From Zizania palustris (taxonomy: Eukaryota; Streptophyta; Magnoliopsida; Poales; Poaceae), in NCBI GenBank assembly GCA_019279435.1, contig JAAALK010000285.1, positions 29,792,371 to 29,856,370 on the forward strand: DNA of 64,000 bases. Direction: 5' to 3'. Position 1 is the stretch's first letter; each line of letters opens with the position of its first letter. The notes under the pieces were generated by a model. That model searched no databases. It was not told the DNA's origin and saw only the letters and a list, made by a program, of their open reading frames with translations. Made by a program: the position numbers and the translations under genes. Positions 22,550-33,479 of this stretch are shown piece after piece.

Positions 22550-23495
22550 GCCACCTTCGGCTCTTTTACAGACACTTCGCACCCGGAGGCTTGAAATTCT
22601 GTTTATTTAAAGTCCTTAGACTCTTCTACGGATCCTAACAAGCCGGAGCCTGGAATCCGTAGGTTGGCCACCTTCGGCTCTTTTACAGACACTTCGCACC
22701 CGGAGGCTTGAAATTCTGTTTTATTTAAAGTCCTTAGACTCTTCTACGGATCCTAACAAGCCGGAGCCTGGAATCCGTAGGTTGGCCACCTTCGGCTCTT
22801 TTACAGACACTTCGCACCCGGAGGCTTGAAATTCTGTTTTATTTAAAGTCCTTAGACTCTTCTACGGATCCTAACAAGCCGGAGCCTGGAATCCGTAGGT
22901 TGGCCACCTTCGGCTCTTTTACAGACACTTCATACCCGGAGGCTTGAAATTCTGTTTTATTTAAAGTCCTTAGACTCTTCTACGGATCCTAACAAGCCGG
23001 AGCCTGGAATCCGTAGGTTGGCCACCTTCGGCTCTTTTACAGACACTTCGCACCCGGAGGCTTGAAATTCTGTTTTATTTAAAGTCCTTAGACTCTTCTA
23101 CGGATCCTAACAAGCCGGAGCCTGGAATCCATAGGTTGGCCACCTTCGGCTCTTTTACAGACACTTCGCACCCGGAGGCTTGAAATTCTGTTTTATTTAA
23201 AGTCCTTAGACTCTTCTACGGATCCTAACAAGTCGGAGCCTGGAATCCGTAGGTTGGCCACCTTCGGCTCTTTTACAGACACTTCGCACCCGGAGGCTTG
23301 AAATTCTGTTTTATTTAAAGTCCTTAGACTCTTCTACGGATCCTAACAAGCCAGAGCCTGGAATCCGTAGGTTTGCCACCTTCGGCTCTTTTACAGACAC
23401 TTCGCACCCGGAGGCTTGAAATTCTGTTTTATTTAAAGTCCTTAGACTCTTCTACGGATCCTAACAAGCCGAAGCCTGGAATCCGTAGGTTGGCG
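22550..23495. repeat. 118-bp tandem array, left copy (about 8 units)
   Basis: The unit begins GCCACCTTCGGCTC and runs through ACGGATCCTAACAAGCC to GGAATCCGTAGGTTG. Successive CTCTTCTACG starts are 118 bp apart (22621, 22739, 22857). It lies between the 3' end of the antisense gene and the 3' end of pol. Unit variants (CTTCATACCC near 22929, AATCCATAGG near 23129, AAGTCGGAGCC near 23230) recur in the same order at 26928-27745. Confidence 0.93.
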
Positions 23496-23681
23496 GAGCC
23501 ACTGAACCAATGGTTCGCAGTCAGCCCCTTGGGTCTTTGCGAAAAATGCTTGGCTCTACTAGCATCACCGACCTCCTAATGCGTCCATCAGGAGGATGGG
23601 ATGTTCGAAGGGCAAAACAAATTTCAACCCTTATCTTTATTTATAGACAAAAGAAGTGTTACAAGTGATTACAAGGAAGCC

Positions 23682-25927
23682 TTAAGCGTAATATCTCTTA
23701 AGGTGCTCCGCATGCCACGCATGTTTCAACTCTTCTCCTTCTAAATTAGCTAATTTAAACGATCCGGGGCGTCCTGAGCGTAAGATAACATATGGTCCTT
23801 CCCATTTGTTTCCTAGCTTCCCCGGAGCTATTACACTTCGCAATACTAGATGACCTGGTTTTAACTCACTTAATCTGACTTTCGGGTCATACCACGTTTT
23901 TGTGTGCTCTTGGTACTTAGTCAGGTTGGCGACAGCTCGAAGCCTTGTCTCTTCTGACAAATCTATTGAAGTACTCCGATCATCTTCCTCTTCGTGTTGA
24001 ATTACGCGAAGTGACTCCCCTTTGAGCTCCGTAGGGGTCATGGCTTCGTCTCCGAAGAGCAATCTGAATGGCGTGAAACCGGTTGATCTAGTTTGAGTGG
24101 TTCGGATGGACCATAAAATTTTAGGTAGCTCTTCGACCCATAGGCCCTTGGCCAATCCCACAATTCGGCGATTTAACCCGGAGAGGATATTCTCGTTGGC
24201 TCGCTCGACGGCCCCGTTGGATTGCGGATGTCGCACTGCTGCGAAGCATAGCTTAATGCCAGTTCTTCACAAAATGTTTGAAAGGTATCAGCTTCGAACT
24301 GGGTTCCATTATCCACCGTTAATTCTCTGGGGACTCCGAACCTGCATATAATATTTTGCCAGAAGAATCTTTGTACGTTCTTCGAGGTGATGGTTGTTAG
24401 TGGCTCCGCTTCCACCCAGTTTTGAGAAGTATTCGATTGCTACCACCGCAAATTTCAACCCGCCTTTTGCTGGTGGGAAAGGGCCTATGAGGTCCATGCC
24501 CCATCTAGCCATCGGCCATACCGGGGCAATAACCTGAAGCTGAGTTGGCGGGCGATGGCTCCTTCTGCCCATCCATTGGCAGCCTTGGCATGCTCGAACC
24601 AGGTCTTCAGCGTCTCTGACGATTGTTGGCCAATAAAACCCTTGCCGGAGCGTCTTGCCTGCTAGTGCTCGAGGGGCAAGATGACCTCCGCACAGCCCTT
24701 CGTGGATGCCTCGAAGTATGTCTTGACCTTCAGGCTGGGAGATGCATCGAAGCAGTGGTGAGCATACTCCGGCTTTGTACAGCACTTCCCCAATAAGTTT
24801 GTAATTTCGAGCTCTTGATTGCAATCTTCGAGCTTCTGGGCCTTCCGGAGGGTCATTGCTACTTTGCAACATAGTTATTATCGGAGCTCGCCAATCCGTA
24901 GTTGGAATGCACATTACTTCTGATGAGGGTATTTGGTCAGCTGCTGGCTGCTCTAATTCTTCATAGAAGCGCCCTCCGGGAGGTCTACTACTCCTGCTGC
25001 AGCTTTTGCAAGAATATCTGCAAGTTGATTATCTGCCCGAGGTATGCTTCGAACTGTAAACCCTTTGAATGCTGCTTCGGCCTTGCGGATTTCTTGAAGG
25101 TATTGTGCGAGATGTGGGTTTTTTGCTTGGAAGCTTTTGTCAATATGCCCCGCGACAACTTGGGAATCTGTTTTGATCACTATTCTTGTAGCTCCGAGTG
25201 CTTTAGCCTTCCGGAGGCCTAGCAAGATTCCTTCATACTCGGCAACGTTATTAGTGGTTCGGAAGTTGAGTCTTGCGGAATACATTGCCTTTTGCCCTGA
25301 TGGTGACAGGATGACTGCCCCTGCCCCGGCACCTGATGCTTGATAGGCTCCATCGGAGAATATTGTCCAGAAACTGTCGGAGGGTTCTTCCGGGGTCCAT
25401 ACTGCAGATGGAGTCCACTCTGCTATGAAATCTGCTATAATTTGAGATTTAACAGCCGTCCTCGCTGTGAAGGAGATTTCGAAGGGTGCCAGCTCGACTG
25501 CCCATTTTCCAACCATGCCTGTGGAATCTTTGTTTCGGAGCATATCTCCAAGAGGATACGATGTAGGGACGATGAGGTTATGCGCCAAGAAATAATGTCT
25601 TAGCTTCCGCGAGGCCATTACTAGGGCATAAGCAAATTTTTCGAGCTCGGAGTATCTGATCTTGGCTCCGGATAATGCCTCCGACACAAAATAAATTGGG
25701 TTTTGTACCAGCTTCTCTTTAAGCTCGACTTCTCGGACCAGCACTGCGCTTACTGCTGAACCTGTTGCTGCAAGGTATAAAAGCAATGTTTCCCCTGGAA
25801 GGGGAACAATTAAGGTTGATAATGTTCCGAGGTATGCTTTTATCTCTTCGAAGCTCTTCTGGCACTCCGGCGTCCAGCTGAAGCTTTCGGAGCCCTTGAG
25901 CGCCTTGAAAATTGGGAGGCTTCTCTC
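23682..25927 (-). pseudogene. Assembly-duplicated copy of E pol (RNase H-integrase), broken by the gap
   Basis: Corresponds to 27930-30175 at an offset of 4247-4248 bp and is almost base-identical. Two single-base differences break its frame: an extra base near 24417 (CCCAGTTTTG against CCCATTTTG) and a missing A near 24966 (ATAGAAGCG against ATAGAAAGCG). The match ends exactly at the N run. I read this as the end of a contig carrying the same locus, not a second element. For domain content see 28421-30463. Confidence 0.88.
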
Positions 25928-26927
25928 NNNNNNNNNNNNNNNNNNNNNNNNNNNNNNNNNNNNNNNNNNNNNNNNNNNNNNNNNNNNNNNNNNNNNNNNN
26001 NNNNNNNNNNNNNNNNNNNNNNNNNNNNNNNNNNNNNNNNNNNNNNNNNNNNNNNNNNNNNNNNNNNNNNNNNNNNNNNNNNNNNNNNNNNNNNNNNNNN
26101 NNNNNNNNNNNNNNNNNNNNNNNNNNNNNNNNNNNNNNNNNNNNNNNNNNNNNNNNNNNNNNNNNNNNNNNNNNNNNNNNNNNNNNNNNNNNNNNNNNNN
26201 NNNNNNNNNNNNNNNNNNNNNNNNNNNNNNNNNNNNNNNNNNNNNNNNNNNNNNNNNNNNNNNNNNNNNNNNNNNNNNNNNNNNNNNNNNNNNNNNNNNN
26301 NNNNNNNNNNNNNNNNNNNNNNNNNNNNNNNNNNNNNNNNNNNNNNNNNNNNNNNNNNNNNNNNNNNNNNNNNNNNNNNNNNNNNNNNNNNNNNNNNNNN
26401 NNNNNNNNNNNNNNNNNNNNNNNNNNNNNNNNNNNNNNNNNNNNNNNNNNNNNNNNNNNNNNNNNNNNNNNNNNNNNNNNNNNNNNNNNNNNNNNNNNNN
26501 NNNNNNNNNNNNNNNNNNNNNNNNNNNNNNNNNNNNNNNNNNNNNNNNNNNNNNNNNNNNNNNNNNNNNNNNNNNNNNNNNNNNNNNNNNNNNNNNNNNN
26601 NNNNNNNNNNNNNNNNNNNNNNNNNNNNNNNNNNNNNNNNNNNNNNNNNNNNNNNNNNNNNNNNNNNNNNNNNNNNNNNNNNNNNNNNNNNNNNNNNNNN
26701 NNNNNNNNNNNNNNNNNNNNNNNNNNNNNNNNNNNNNNNNNNNNNNNNNNNNNNNNNNNNNNNNNNNNNNNNNNNNNNNNNNNNNNNNNNNNNNNNNNNN
26801 NNNNNNNNNNNNNNNNNNNNNNNNNNNNNNNNNNNNNNNNNNNNNNNNNNNNNNNNNNNNNNNNNNNNNNNNNNNNNNNNNNNNNNNNNNNNNNNNNNNN
26901 NNNNNNNNNNNNNNNNNNNNNNNNNNN
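25928..26927. other. Assembly gap of 1000 N
   Basis: Exactly 1000 N. Reading frames that span it (for example 24953-26941) are artefacts. Confidence 0.99.
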
Positions 26928-27745
26928 TCTTTTACAGACACTTCGCACCCGGAGGCTTGAAATTCTGTTTTATTTAAAGTCCTTAGACTCTTCTACGGAT
27001 CCTAACAAGCCGGAGCCTGGAATCCGTAGGTTGGCCACCTTCGGCTCTTTACAGACACTTCGCACCCGGAGGCTTGAAATTCTGTTTTATTTAAAGTCCT
27101 TAGACTCTTCTACGGATCCTAACAAGCCGGAGCCTGGAATCCGTAGGTTGGCCACCTTCGGCTCTTTTACAGACACTTCATACCCGGAGGCTTGAAATTC
27201 TGTTTTATTTAAAGTCCTTAGACTCTTCTACGGATCCTAACAAGCCGGAGCCTGGAATCCGTAGGTTGGCCACCTTCGGCTCTTTTACAGACACTTCGCA
27301 CCCGGAGGCTTGAAATTCTGTTTTATTTAAAGTCCTTAGACTCTTCTACGGATCCTAACAAGCCGGAGCCTGGAATCCATAGGTTGGCCACCTTCGGCTC
27401 TTTTACAGACACTTCGCACCCGAGGCTTGAAATTCTGTTTTATTTAAAGTCCTTAGACTCTTCTACGGATCCTAACAAGTCGGAGCCTGGAATCCGTAGG
27501 TTGGCCACCTTCGGCTCTTTTACAGACACTTCGCACCCGGAGGCTTGAAATTCTGTTTTATTTAAAAGTCCTTAGACTCTTCTACGGATCCTAACAAGCC
27601 AGAGCCTGGAATCCGTAGGTTTGCCACCTTCGGCTCTTTTACAGACACTTCGCACCCGGAGGCTTGAAATTCTGTTTTATTTAAAGTCCTTAGACTCTTC
27701 TACGGATCCTAACAAGCCGAAGCCTGGAATCCGTAGGTTGGCGGA
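26928..27745. repeat. 118-bp tandem array, right copy (about 7 units)
   Basis: Starts in phase with the second unit of the left array and reproduces its variant order to the end. Small indels (27049, 27419, 27565) distinguish it. Confidence 0.92.
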
Positions 27746-27929
27746 GCCACTGAACCAATGGTTCGCAGTCAGCCCCTTGGGTCTTTGCGAAAAATGCTTG
27801 GCTCTACTAGCATCACCGACCTCCTAATGCGTCCATCAGGAGGATGGGATGTTCGAAGGGCAAAACAAATTTCAACCCTTATCTTTATTTATAGACAAAA
27901 GAAGTGTTACAAGTGATTACAAGGAAGCC

Positions 27930-28484
27930 TTAAGCGTAATATCTCTTAAGGTGCTCCGCATGCCACGCATGTTTCAACTCTTCTCCTTCTAAATTAGCTA
28001 ATTTAAACGATCCGGGGCGTCCTGAGCGTAAGATAACATATGGTCCTTCCCATTTGTTTCCTAGCTTCCCCGGAGCTATTACACTTCGCAATACTAGATG
28101 ACCTGGTTTTAACTCACTTAATCTGACTTTCGGGTCATACCACGTTTTTGTGTGCTCTTGGTACTTAGTCAGGTTGGCGACAGCTCGAAGCCTTGTCTCT
28201 TCTGACAAATCTATTGAAGTACTCCGATCATCTTCCTCTTCGTGTTGAATTACGCGAAGTGACTCCCCTTTGAGCTCCGTAGGGGTCATGGCTTCGTCTC
28301 CGAAGAGCAATCTGAATGGCGTGAAACCGGTTGATCTAGTTTGAGTGGTTCGGATGGACCATAAAATTTTAGGTAGCTCTTCGACCCATAGGCCCTTGGC
28401 CAATCCCACAATTCGGCGATTTAACCCGGAGAGGATATTCTCGTTGGCTCGCTCGACGGCCCCGTTGGATTGCGGATGTCGCAC
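27930..28484 (-). CDS. E integrase, C-terminal part
   Basis: Starts at RHPQSNGAVERANEN, which carries the third acidic residue of the integrase DDE triad (the E of VERAN). It continues through PYELL-equivalent FTPFRLLFGDEAMTPTEL and the C-terminal GPYVILRSGRPGSFKL, ending HLKRYYA. It is displaced by one frame from the upstream integrase segment, overlapping it at 28421-28484. Both assembly copies share this frameshift. Ends 3' of the gene on the array side. Confidence 0.88.
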   Translation of the reverse strand: MRHPQSNGAVERANENILSGLNRRIVGLAKGLWVEELPKILWSIRTTQTRSTGFTPFRLLFGDEAMTPTELKGESLRVIQHEEEDDRSTSIDLSEETRLRAVANLTKYQEHTKTWYDPKVRLSELKPGHLVLRSVIAPGKLGNKWEGPYVILRSGRPGSFKLANLEGEELKHAWHAEHLKRYYA

Positions 28485-30463
28485 TGCTGCGAAGCATAGC
28501 TTAATGCCAGTTCTTCACAAAATGTTTGAAAGGTATCAGCTTCGAACTGGGTTCCATTATCCACCGTTAATTCTCTGGGGACTCCGAACCTGCATATAAT
28601 ATTTTGCCAGAAGAATCTTTGTACGTTCTTCGAGGTGATGGTTGTTAGTGGCTCCGCTTCCACCCATTTTGAGAAGTATTCGATTGCTACCACCGCAAAT
28701 TTCAACCCGCCTTTTGCTGGTGGGAAAGGGCCTATGAGGTCCATGCCCCATCTAGCCATCGGCCATACCGGGGCAATAACCTGAAGCTGAGTTGGCGGGC
28801 GATGGCTCCTTCTGCCCATCCATTGGCAGCCTTGGCATGCTCGAACCAGGTCTTCAGCGTCTCTGACGATTGTTGGCCAATAAAACCCTTGCCGGAGCGT
28901 CTTGCCTGCTAGTGCTCGAGGGGCAAGATGACCTCCGCACAGCCCTTCGTGGATGCCTCGAAGTATGTCTTGACCTTCAGGCTGGGAGATGCATCGAAGC
29001 AGTGGTGAGCATACTCCGGCTTTGTACAGCACTTCCCCAATAAGTTTGTAATTTCGAGCTCTTGATTGCAATCTTCGAGCTTCTGGGCCTTCCGGAGGGT
29101 CATTGCTACTTTGCAACATAGTTATTATCGGAGCTCGCCAATCCGTAGTTGGAATGCACATTACTTCTGATGAGGGTATTTGGTCAGCTGCTGGCTGCTC
29201 TAATTCTTCATAGAAAGCGCCCTCCGGGAGGTCTACTACTCCTGCTGCAGCTTTTGCAAGAATATCTGCAAGTTGATTATCTGCCCGAGGTATGCTTCGA
29301 ACTGTAAACCCTTTGAATGCTGCTTCGGCCTTGCGGATTTCTTGAAGGTATTGTGCGAGATGTGGGTTTTTTGCTTGGAAGCTTTTGTCAATATGCCCCG
29401 CGACAACTTGGGAATCTGTTTTGATCACTATTCTTGTAGCTCCGAGTGCTTTAGCCTTCCGGAGGCCTAGCAAGATTCCTTCATACTCGGCAACGTTATT
29501 AGTGGTTCGGAAGTTGAGTCTTGCGGAATACATTGCCTTTTGCCCTGATGGTGACAGGATGACTGCCCCTGCCCCGGCACCTGATGCTTGATAGGCTCCA
29601 TCGGAGAATATTGTCCAGAAACTGTCGGAGGGTTCTTCCGGGGTCCATACTGCAGATGGAGTCCACTCTGCTATGAAATCTGCTATAATTTGAGATTTAA
29701 CAGCCGTCCTCGCTGTGAAGGAGATTTCGAAGGGTGCCAGCTCGACTGCCCATTTTCCAACCATGCCTGTGGAATCTTTGTTTCGGAGCATATCTCCAAG
29801 AGGATACGATGTAGGGACGATGAGGTTATGCGCCAAGAAATAATGTCTTAGCTTCCGCGAGGCCATTACTAGGGCATAAGCAAATTTTTCGAGCTCGGAG
29901 TATCTGATCTTGGCTCCGGATAATGCCTCCGACACAAAATAAATTGGGTTTTGTACCAGCTTCTCTTTAAGCTCGACTTCTCGGACCAGCACTGCGCTTA
30001 CTGCTGAACCTGTTGCTGCAAGGTATAAAAGCAATGTTTCCCCTGGAAGGGGAACAATTAAGGTTGATAATGTTCCGAGGTATGCTTTTATCTCTTCGAA
30101 GCTCTTCTGGCACTCCGGCGTCCAGCTGAAGCTTTCGGAGCCCTTGAGCGCCTTGAAAATTGGGAGGCTTCTCTCTGCCGATCTGGACAGGAACCTGCTG
30201 AGTGTTGCTAGCCTTCCTGCTAGTTTTTGTACTTGCTTCAAATTCTCTGGTGCAGCCATTCTTTGCAGCGCACTTATTTGTGTTGGGCTGGCTTCGATCC
30301 CCCTGCTCGAAACTAAGTACCCTAGCAGTTTCCCTGCTTGTGCCCCGAATATACATTTTTCGGGGTTGAGGCGCACTCCACATGCTCGGAGGCTCTCGAA
30401 AGTTTCAGCTAGATCTAGGCTATGCTGGTGCTTTTGTACACTTTTTATTACAATATCGTCCAT
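28421..30463 (-). CDS. E pol: RT end, RNase H, archaeal-type RNase H, integrase core
   Basis: Begins at the catalytic box (MDDIVIKS; the Y precedes the frame break). It continues through RT thumb/connection (FGAQAGKLLGYLVSSRGIE), an RT-linked RNase H (SEALSGAKIRYSELEK) and a second archaeal-type RNase H (FSDGAYQASGAGAG, EYEGILLGL, TDSQVV, RADNQLAD), a hallmark of Tat-lineage elements. The integrase zinc finger (GLCGGH...CQGCQWMG) and DDE core (GMDLIGPFPPAKGG, VDNGTQFEAD) follow. It is an uninterrupted 680-codon frame, so the element decayed little. The flanking frameshifts are single-base and could be sequencing errors. Confidence 0.92.
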   Translation of the reverse strand: MDDIVIKSVQKHQHSLDLAETFESLRACGVRLNPEKCIFGAQAGKLLGYLVSSRGIEASPTQISALQRMAAPENLKQVQKLAGRLATLSRFLSRSAERSLPIFKALKGSESFSWTPECQKSFEEIKAYLGTLSTLIVPLPGETLLLYLAATGSAVSAVLVREVELKEKLVQNPIYFVSEALSGAKIRYSELEKFAYALVMASRKLRHYFLAHNLIVPTSYPLGDMLRNKDSTGMVGKWAVELAPFEISFTARTAVKSQIIADFIAEWTPSAVWTPEEPSDSFWTIFSDGAYQASGAGAGAVILSPSGQKAMYSARLNFRTTNNVAEYEGILLGLRKAKALGATRIVIKTDSQVVAGHIDKSFQAKNPHLAQYLQEIRKAEAAFKGFTVRSIPRADNQLADILAKAAAGVVDLPEGAFYEELEQPAADQIPSSEVMCIPTTDWRAPIITMLQSSNDPPEGPEARRLQSRARNYKLIGEVLYKAGVCSPLLRCISQPEGQDILRGIHEGLCGGHLAPRALAGKTLRQGFYWPTIVRDAEDLVRACQGCQWMGRRSHRPPTQLQVIAPVWPMARWGMDLIGPFPPAKGGLKFAVVAIEYFSKWVEAEPLTTITSKNVQRFFWQNIICRFGVPRELTVDNGTQFEADTFQTFCEELALSYASQQCDIRNPTGPSSEPTRISSPG

Positions 30464-30495
30464 GTAGGCCTCGACATTGCGGCCTATCTGATGAC

Positions 30496-32115
30496 CTAAG
30501 CCTTAGCTATTAAGCGAGAAAATGTGGCTCCGGCATTCCGCAAACCAAAAGGCATTCTTACATAGCAGAATACTCCAGAAGGAGTTATAAAACTTGTTTT
30601 TGCTTCGTCTTCGCGCTTCAGCCACACTTGATGGTACCCGGAATAGGCGTCGAGGAAGCTTAATAATTCGGAGCCGGCTGTGGAATCTATTAATTGATCT
30701 ATTCGGGGCATTGGGTAGGGGTCTCGCGGGCATGCTTTATTTAATGAGGTGAAGTCGATACACATGCGCCATTTGCTCGAGTCCTTTTTTCTTACAAAAA
30801 CAGGGTTGGCCAACCACTCAGTATGGGCCACCTCCCTGATAATGCCAGCTTTTAACAATTTTTCTACTTCGGCCTTGGCTAAGCTTGCTCTTTCTGCTGA
30901 TAGCTTTCGGAGCCCCTGGCGCACCGGCTTGGCCTTCGGGTCGACGAGCAGACTATGCTCGATAATGCTTCGGTCGACCCCAGTGATGTCTTCGTCGGTC
31001 CAAGCAAATATGTCTAGATTTTTCTTGACGACTTCTTCTAACGAGGTGGTTATTTCTGGAGATAGCCCCTTGCCAAATTTCACTGGGTACTCTTTGCCGT
31101 CTTCTGAGATTATTCTTGTCTCGACATCACCCTCCGGGCTTGGCTTAAGCGAAGATCCCTTCGGAGGGCTCAATGCCTCCGGTACTTCCTCGGCGCTTTT
31201 CGCCACATTATGCACTTGTCGGGGGTCCAATGGCTGCCCATGGCCATACTCTGTCCTTCTGGCTACAGCTTGGTCTCCTGAAATAGTGAGCACCCCACCT
31301 TGCGTGGGCATTTTGAGACAAAGGTAATTGTGATGTGCTATAGCCCCGAATTGGTTCAACATCCCTCGACCGAAGATAGCATTGTAAGCGTAAGGGGCAT
31401 CCACCACATCGAAGATCACCTCTTCTACTCGAGCCAGCGGCCCCACTCCGAAGGCAACCTCGAGGCCTATTTGGCCGAGGGCATCGAGAGGCGGTCCTGA
31501 GAACCCTTGAAGCGGCCGAGCTGCTGGGAGTAGATGCTTCCGAGGTATGCACATCTGGTCGAAGGCTTGGACGAAGAGTATGTCTGCGGAGCTTCCGCCG
31601 TCCACCAGGATCCTCCGCACATCTGCCCCTGCTATATCGGTAGAGATGACTAATGGGTCAGCATGGGGAAACTTCACCCCTACCGCATCGCTGGCTGTGA
31701 ATGAGATGGGAACACGGGACCATTCTGGCATCCCTTCAGCGGAACTTGAAGTCCCAATGTGCCCGACCTCGCGAACGTACTCGCGGCGCTGTCTCTTGGA
31801 CATGCTGCCGAGGGTCCCCCCTCCGGAGATGGGCAGGACCACTCTCTTGCCGCGGTCTTGCGGGTCTTCTTGCTTTGGTGGTGGCATAATACTGGCCACC
31901 GGTAGTCGTATGGGGGCTTCGAGGGCACCAGCTCGGGCCACAGCTTGAACAGGCTCCGAGCGTGCCGTCGGTGGAGCTCGTTCCGAAGTACCCCACCTGG
32001 TATTTCGCTCAAGGTATTCACCCCGAAGGGTTAACACCGTCTTGCAGTCCTTCGTGTCATGGCTTCTATTGTCGCCATGCACGCAACAAAAATGACTCTG
32101 GCGCCTACCAGGCAT
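30496..32115 (-). CDS. E gag knuckle, protease and RT N-terminal half
   Basis: A continuous 539-codon frame: a CCHC-like knuckle (CCVHGDNRSHDTKDC) at its start, a long linker, aspartic protease (LVDGGSSADILF near 31590), then RT palm (WRMCIDFTSLNKACPRDPYP, SYLDAYSGYHQ-equivalent FLDAYSGYHQV, MPFGLRNAGATF). It stops just before the catalytic YMDD because of a one-base deletion near 30508. It is in a different frame from gag (33272-32031), overlapping it by about 85 bp. Confidence 0.92.
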   Translation of the reverse strand: MPGRRQSHFCCVHGDNRSHDTKDCKTVLTLRGEYLERNTRWGTSERAPPTARSEPVQAVARAGALEAPIRLPVASIMPPPKQEDPQDRGKRVVLPISGGGTLGSMSKRQRREYVREVGHIGTSSSAEGMPEWSRVPISFTASDAVGVKFPHADPLVISTDIAGADVRRILVDGGSSADILFVQAFDQMCIPRKHLLPAARPLQGFSGPPLDALGQIGLEVAFGVGPLARVEEVIFDVVDAPYAYNAIFGRGMLNQFGAIAHHNYLCLKMPTQGGVLTISGDQAVARRTEYGHGQPLDPRQVHNVAKSAEEVPEALSPPKGSSLKPSPEGDVETRIISEDGKEYPVKFGKGLSPEITTSLEEVVKKNLDIFAWTDEDITGVDRSIIEHSLLVDPKAKPVRQGLRKLSAERASLAKAEVEKLLKAGIIREVAHTEWLANPVFVRKKDSSKWRMCIDFTSLNKACPRDPYPMPRIDQLIDSTAGSELLSFLDAYSGYHQVWLKREDEAKTSFITPSGVFCYVRMPFGLRNAGATFSRLIAKA

Positions 32116-33272
32116 CCTTTCTTGAGGCCCTGGTGGCCCAGCCTTGAAACTTTTACCTGCTGGAAATTGGCAGGTGCCTTCGAGGCTGAAGGTGTAATGT
32201 TTAGCACTTCCGAGCGGAAATGCTTCTTCCCCCGCTTGTACTCGCTGGAGCGGTTGTCTTGTGGAGGTTGCGGCGTAGCGGCGGCTTCGGGTTCCCTTTT
32301 GACTTCCCGGAAGGTGGGCAACGTTGCCTCAACTCGCCGAAGACATCCTTCCTCTGCCTTGGCATATTGTTCGAAGTATGCCATGAGTTGTGCCACAGAC
32401 GTTACCGGCTTCCGATGGAGTTTGCTGAGGAGGTCGGGGTTCAGCACCCCTTCGCGGGCAGCATCAACTACCGAGGAGGTAGAGAGGCCCTTGATTTGTG
32501 ACTTGGTGTGGGTGAAGCGTGTGAAGTACTCCCGGAGGGTTTCTCCCGCCCGCTGCTTCACCTGAAACAAACTTCCTGTGGACATTGGGGCCACGAAGGT
32601 ACCTTGGAAGTTGCTCACGAATTTCTTTTTGAGCTGCTCCCATGAACTGATCGATCCTGGCTTTAGGGACCAGAACCAGCGGAGCGCCACACCTTCGAGA
32701 GCGAGGGGGAAGCATTTTGCCATGGTGCTTCGCACCCCTCCGCTTGCTTCTATAGCCAGGGCGTAAGAGCGTGCGAATTCTCCGGGGTCCGACCCCCCAG
32801 AGTATTTGTGCAGCTTCGAGGCCTTGAACTTGGGGTCGAAAGGCACTCTCTGTAGATCAGGGTGCAACGGAGACTCATTATCGAAGGAGGCATTCTCGGC
32901 CTCCTCTGGGACTTGTATAACTTCTGGGGGATTGCGGGCTCCATCGTCTTGTGGCCCCCTTGGAGTTTCGGTGGAAGCTTGAGTGCGGAGGCGATCGGCG
33001 GCCTCTTGCCTCCATCTGGATACCTCCTCCTGAAGCCTGGCTAGCTGCGTAGCCTCGGTTTCGGGAGGGCCTTCATCTTCATCGGAGGGCACTTCTGGAT
33101 CTCGGCTTGCTGCGTAGTCGGTCTGAAGCATTGTAGGAGGAGGCAGAGGGCCCCGGGGCGCTCGACGCCCAGTGGTCTCTACAGGAATCGTCGGATTAGC
33201 TGAGGGCCCGGCTCCGTTGGTCCGAGGGGACCTTCGAAGGGGACCCGAAGCTTGACCACGCTTCGGAGGCAT
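32031..33272 (-). CDS. gag of element E
   Basis: A 413-codon frame starting MPPKRGQASGPLRRS at 33272, 190 nt inside the primer site. It has a Pro-rich N terminus and a coiled stretch (LARLQEEVSRWRQEAADRL). The retrotransposon gag core follows: GSDPGEFARSYA, ALRWFWSLKPGSISSWEQL, then TGSLFQVKQRAGETLREYF. The capsid protein packages element RNA. The terminal ~28 residues are out of frame relative to the knuckle in the next ORF. A decayed homologue with the same MPPKR start is in element H at 36995. Confidence 0.93.
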   Translation of the reverse strand: MPPKRGQASGPLRRSPRTNGAGPSANPTIPVETTGRRAPRGPLPPPTMLQTDYAASRDPEVPSDEDEGPPETEATQLARLQEEVSRWRQEAADRLRTQASTETPRGPQDDGARNPPEVIQVPEEAENASFDNESPLHPDLQRVPFDPKFKASKLHKYSGGSDPGEFARSYALAIEASGGVRSTMAKCFPLALEGVALRWFWSLKPGSISSWEQLKKKFVSNFQGTFVAPMSTGSLFQVKQRAGETLREYFTRFTHTKSQIKGLSTSSVVDAAREGVLNPDLLSKLHRKPVTSVAQLMAYFEQYAKAEEGCLRRVEATLPTFREVKREPEAAATPQPPQDNRSSEYKRGKKHFRSEVLNITPSASKAPANFQQVKVSRLGHQGLKKGCLVGARVIFVACMATIEAMTRRTARRC

Positions 33273-33460
33273 GGCTAGCCGTTGAGATGTCTTGGAGATG
33301 GAGGACTTCGAACGACTCGAGGGGTCGAGAGAAGGCCTTCGAGCTGCACTAAGAAGCCCTCAACTGAAGGGTGCGCGGAGTCTCGGGACTCCGAGGCTCC
33401 CTCCGTAAGTGCTCTTCGGAGTGCAGTCAGCTGTAGAGAACAAGCTTTTAGAACTTGGAT

Positions 33461-33477
33461 CCCCACGGACGGCGCCA
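33461..33477 (-). promoter_or_regulatory. Primer binding site of element E
   Basis: Minus strand TGGCGCCGTCCGTGGGG, 2 nt inside the 5' LTR. Identical to F and one mismatch from H (36931-36947). Confidence 0.82.
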
Positions 33478-33479
33478 AC

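Noticed and set aside
22550..23495. CRISPR-like array
   Set aside because: Direct tandem 118-bp units without spacers, inside a plant retroelement.
23682..25927. A second Tat element in tandem with E
   Set aside because: Near-perfect identity including repeat-variant order, and the match ends at the gap; this is one locus assembled twice.
24953..27195. Reading frames of 350-660 codons across the N block
   Set aside because: They exist only because N codons are not stops.
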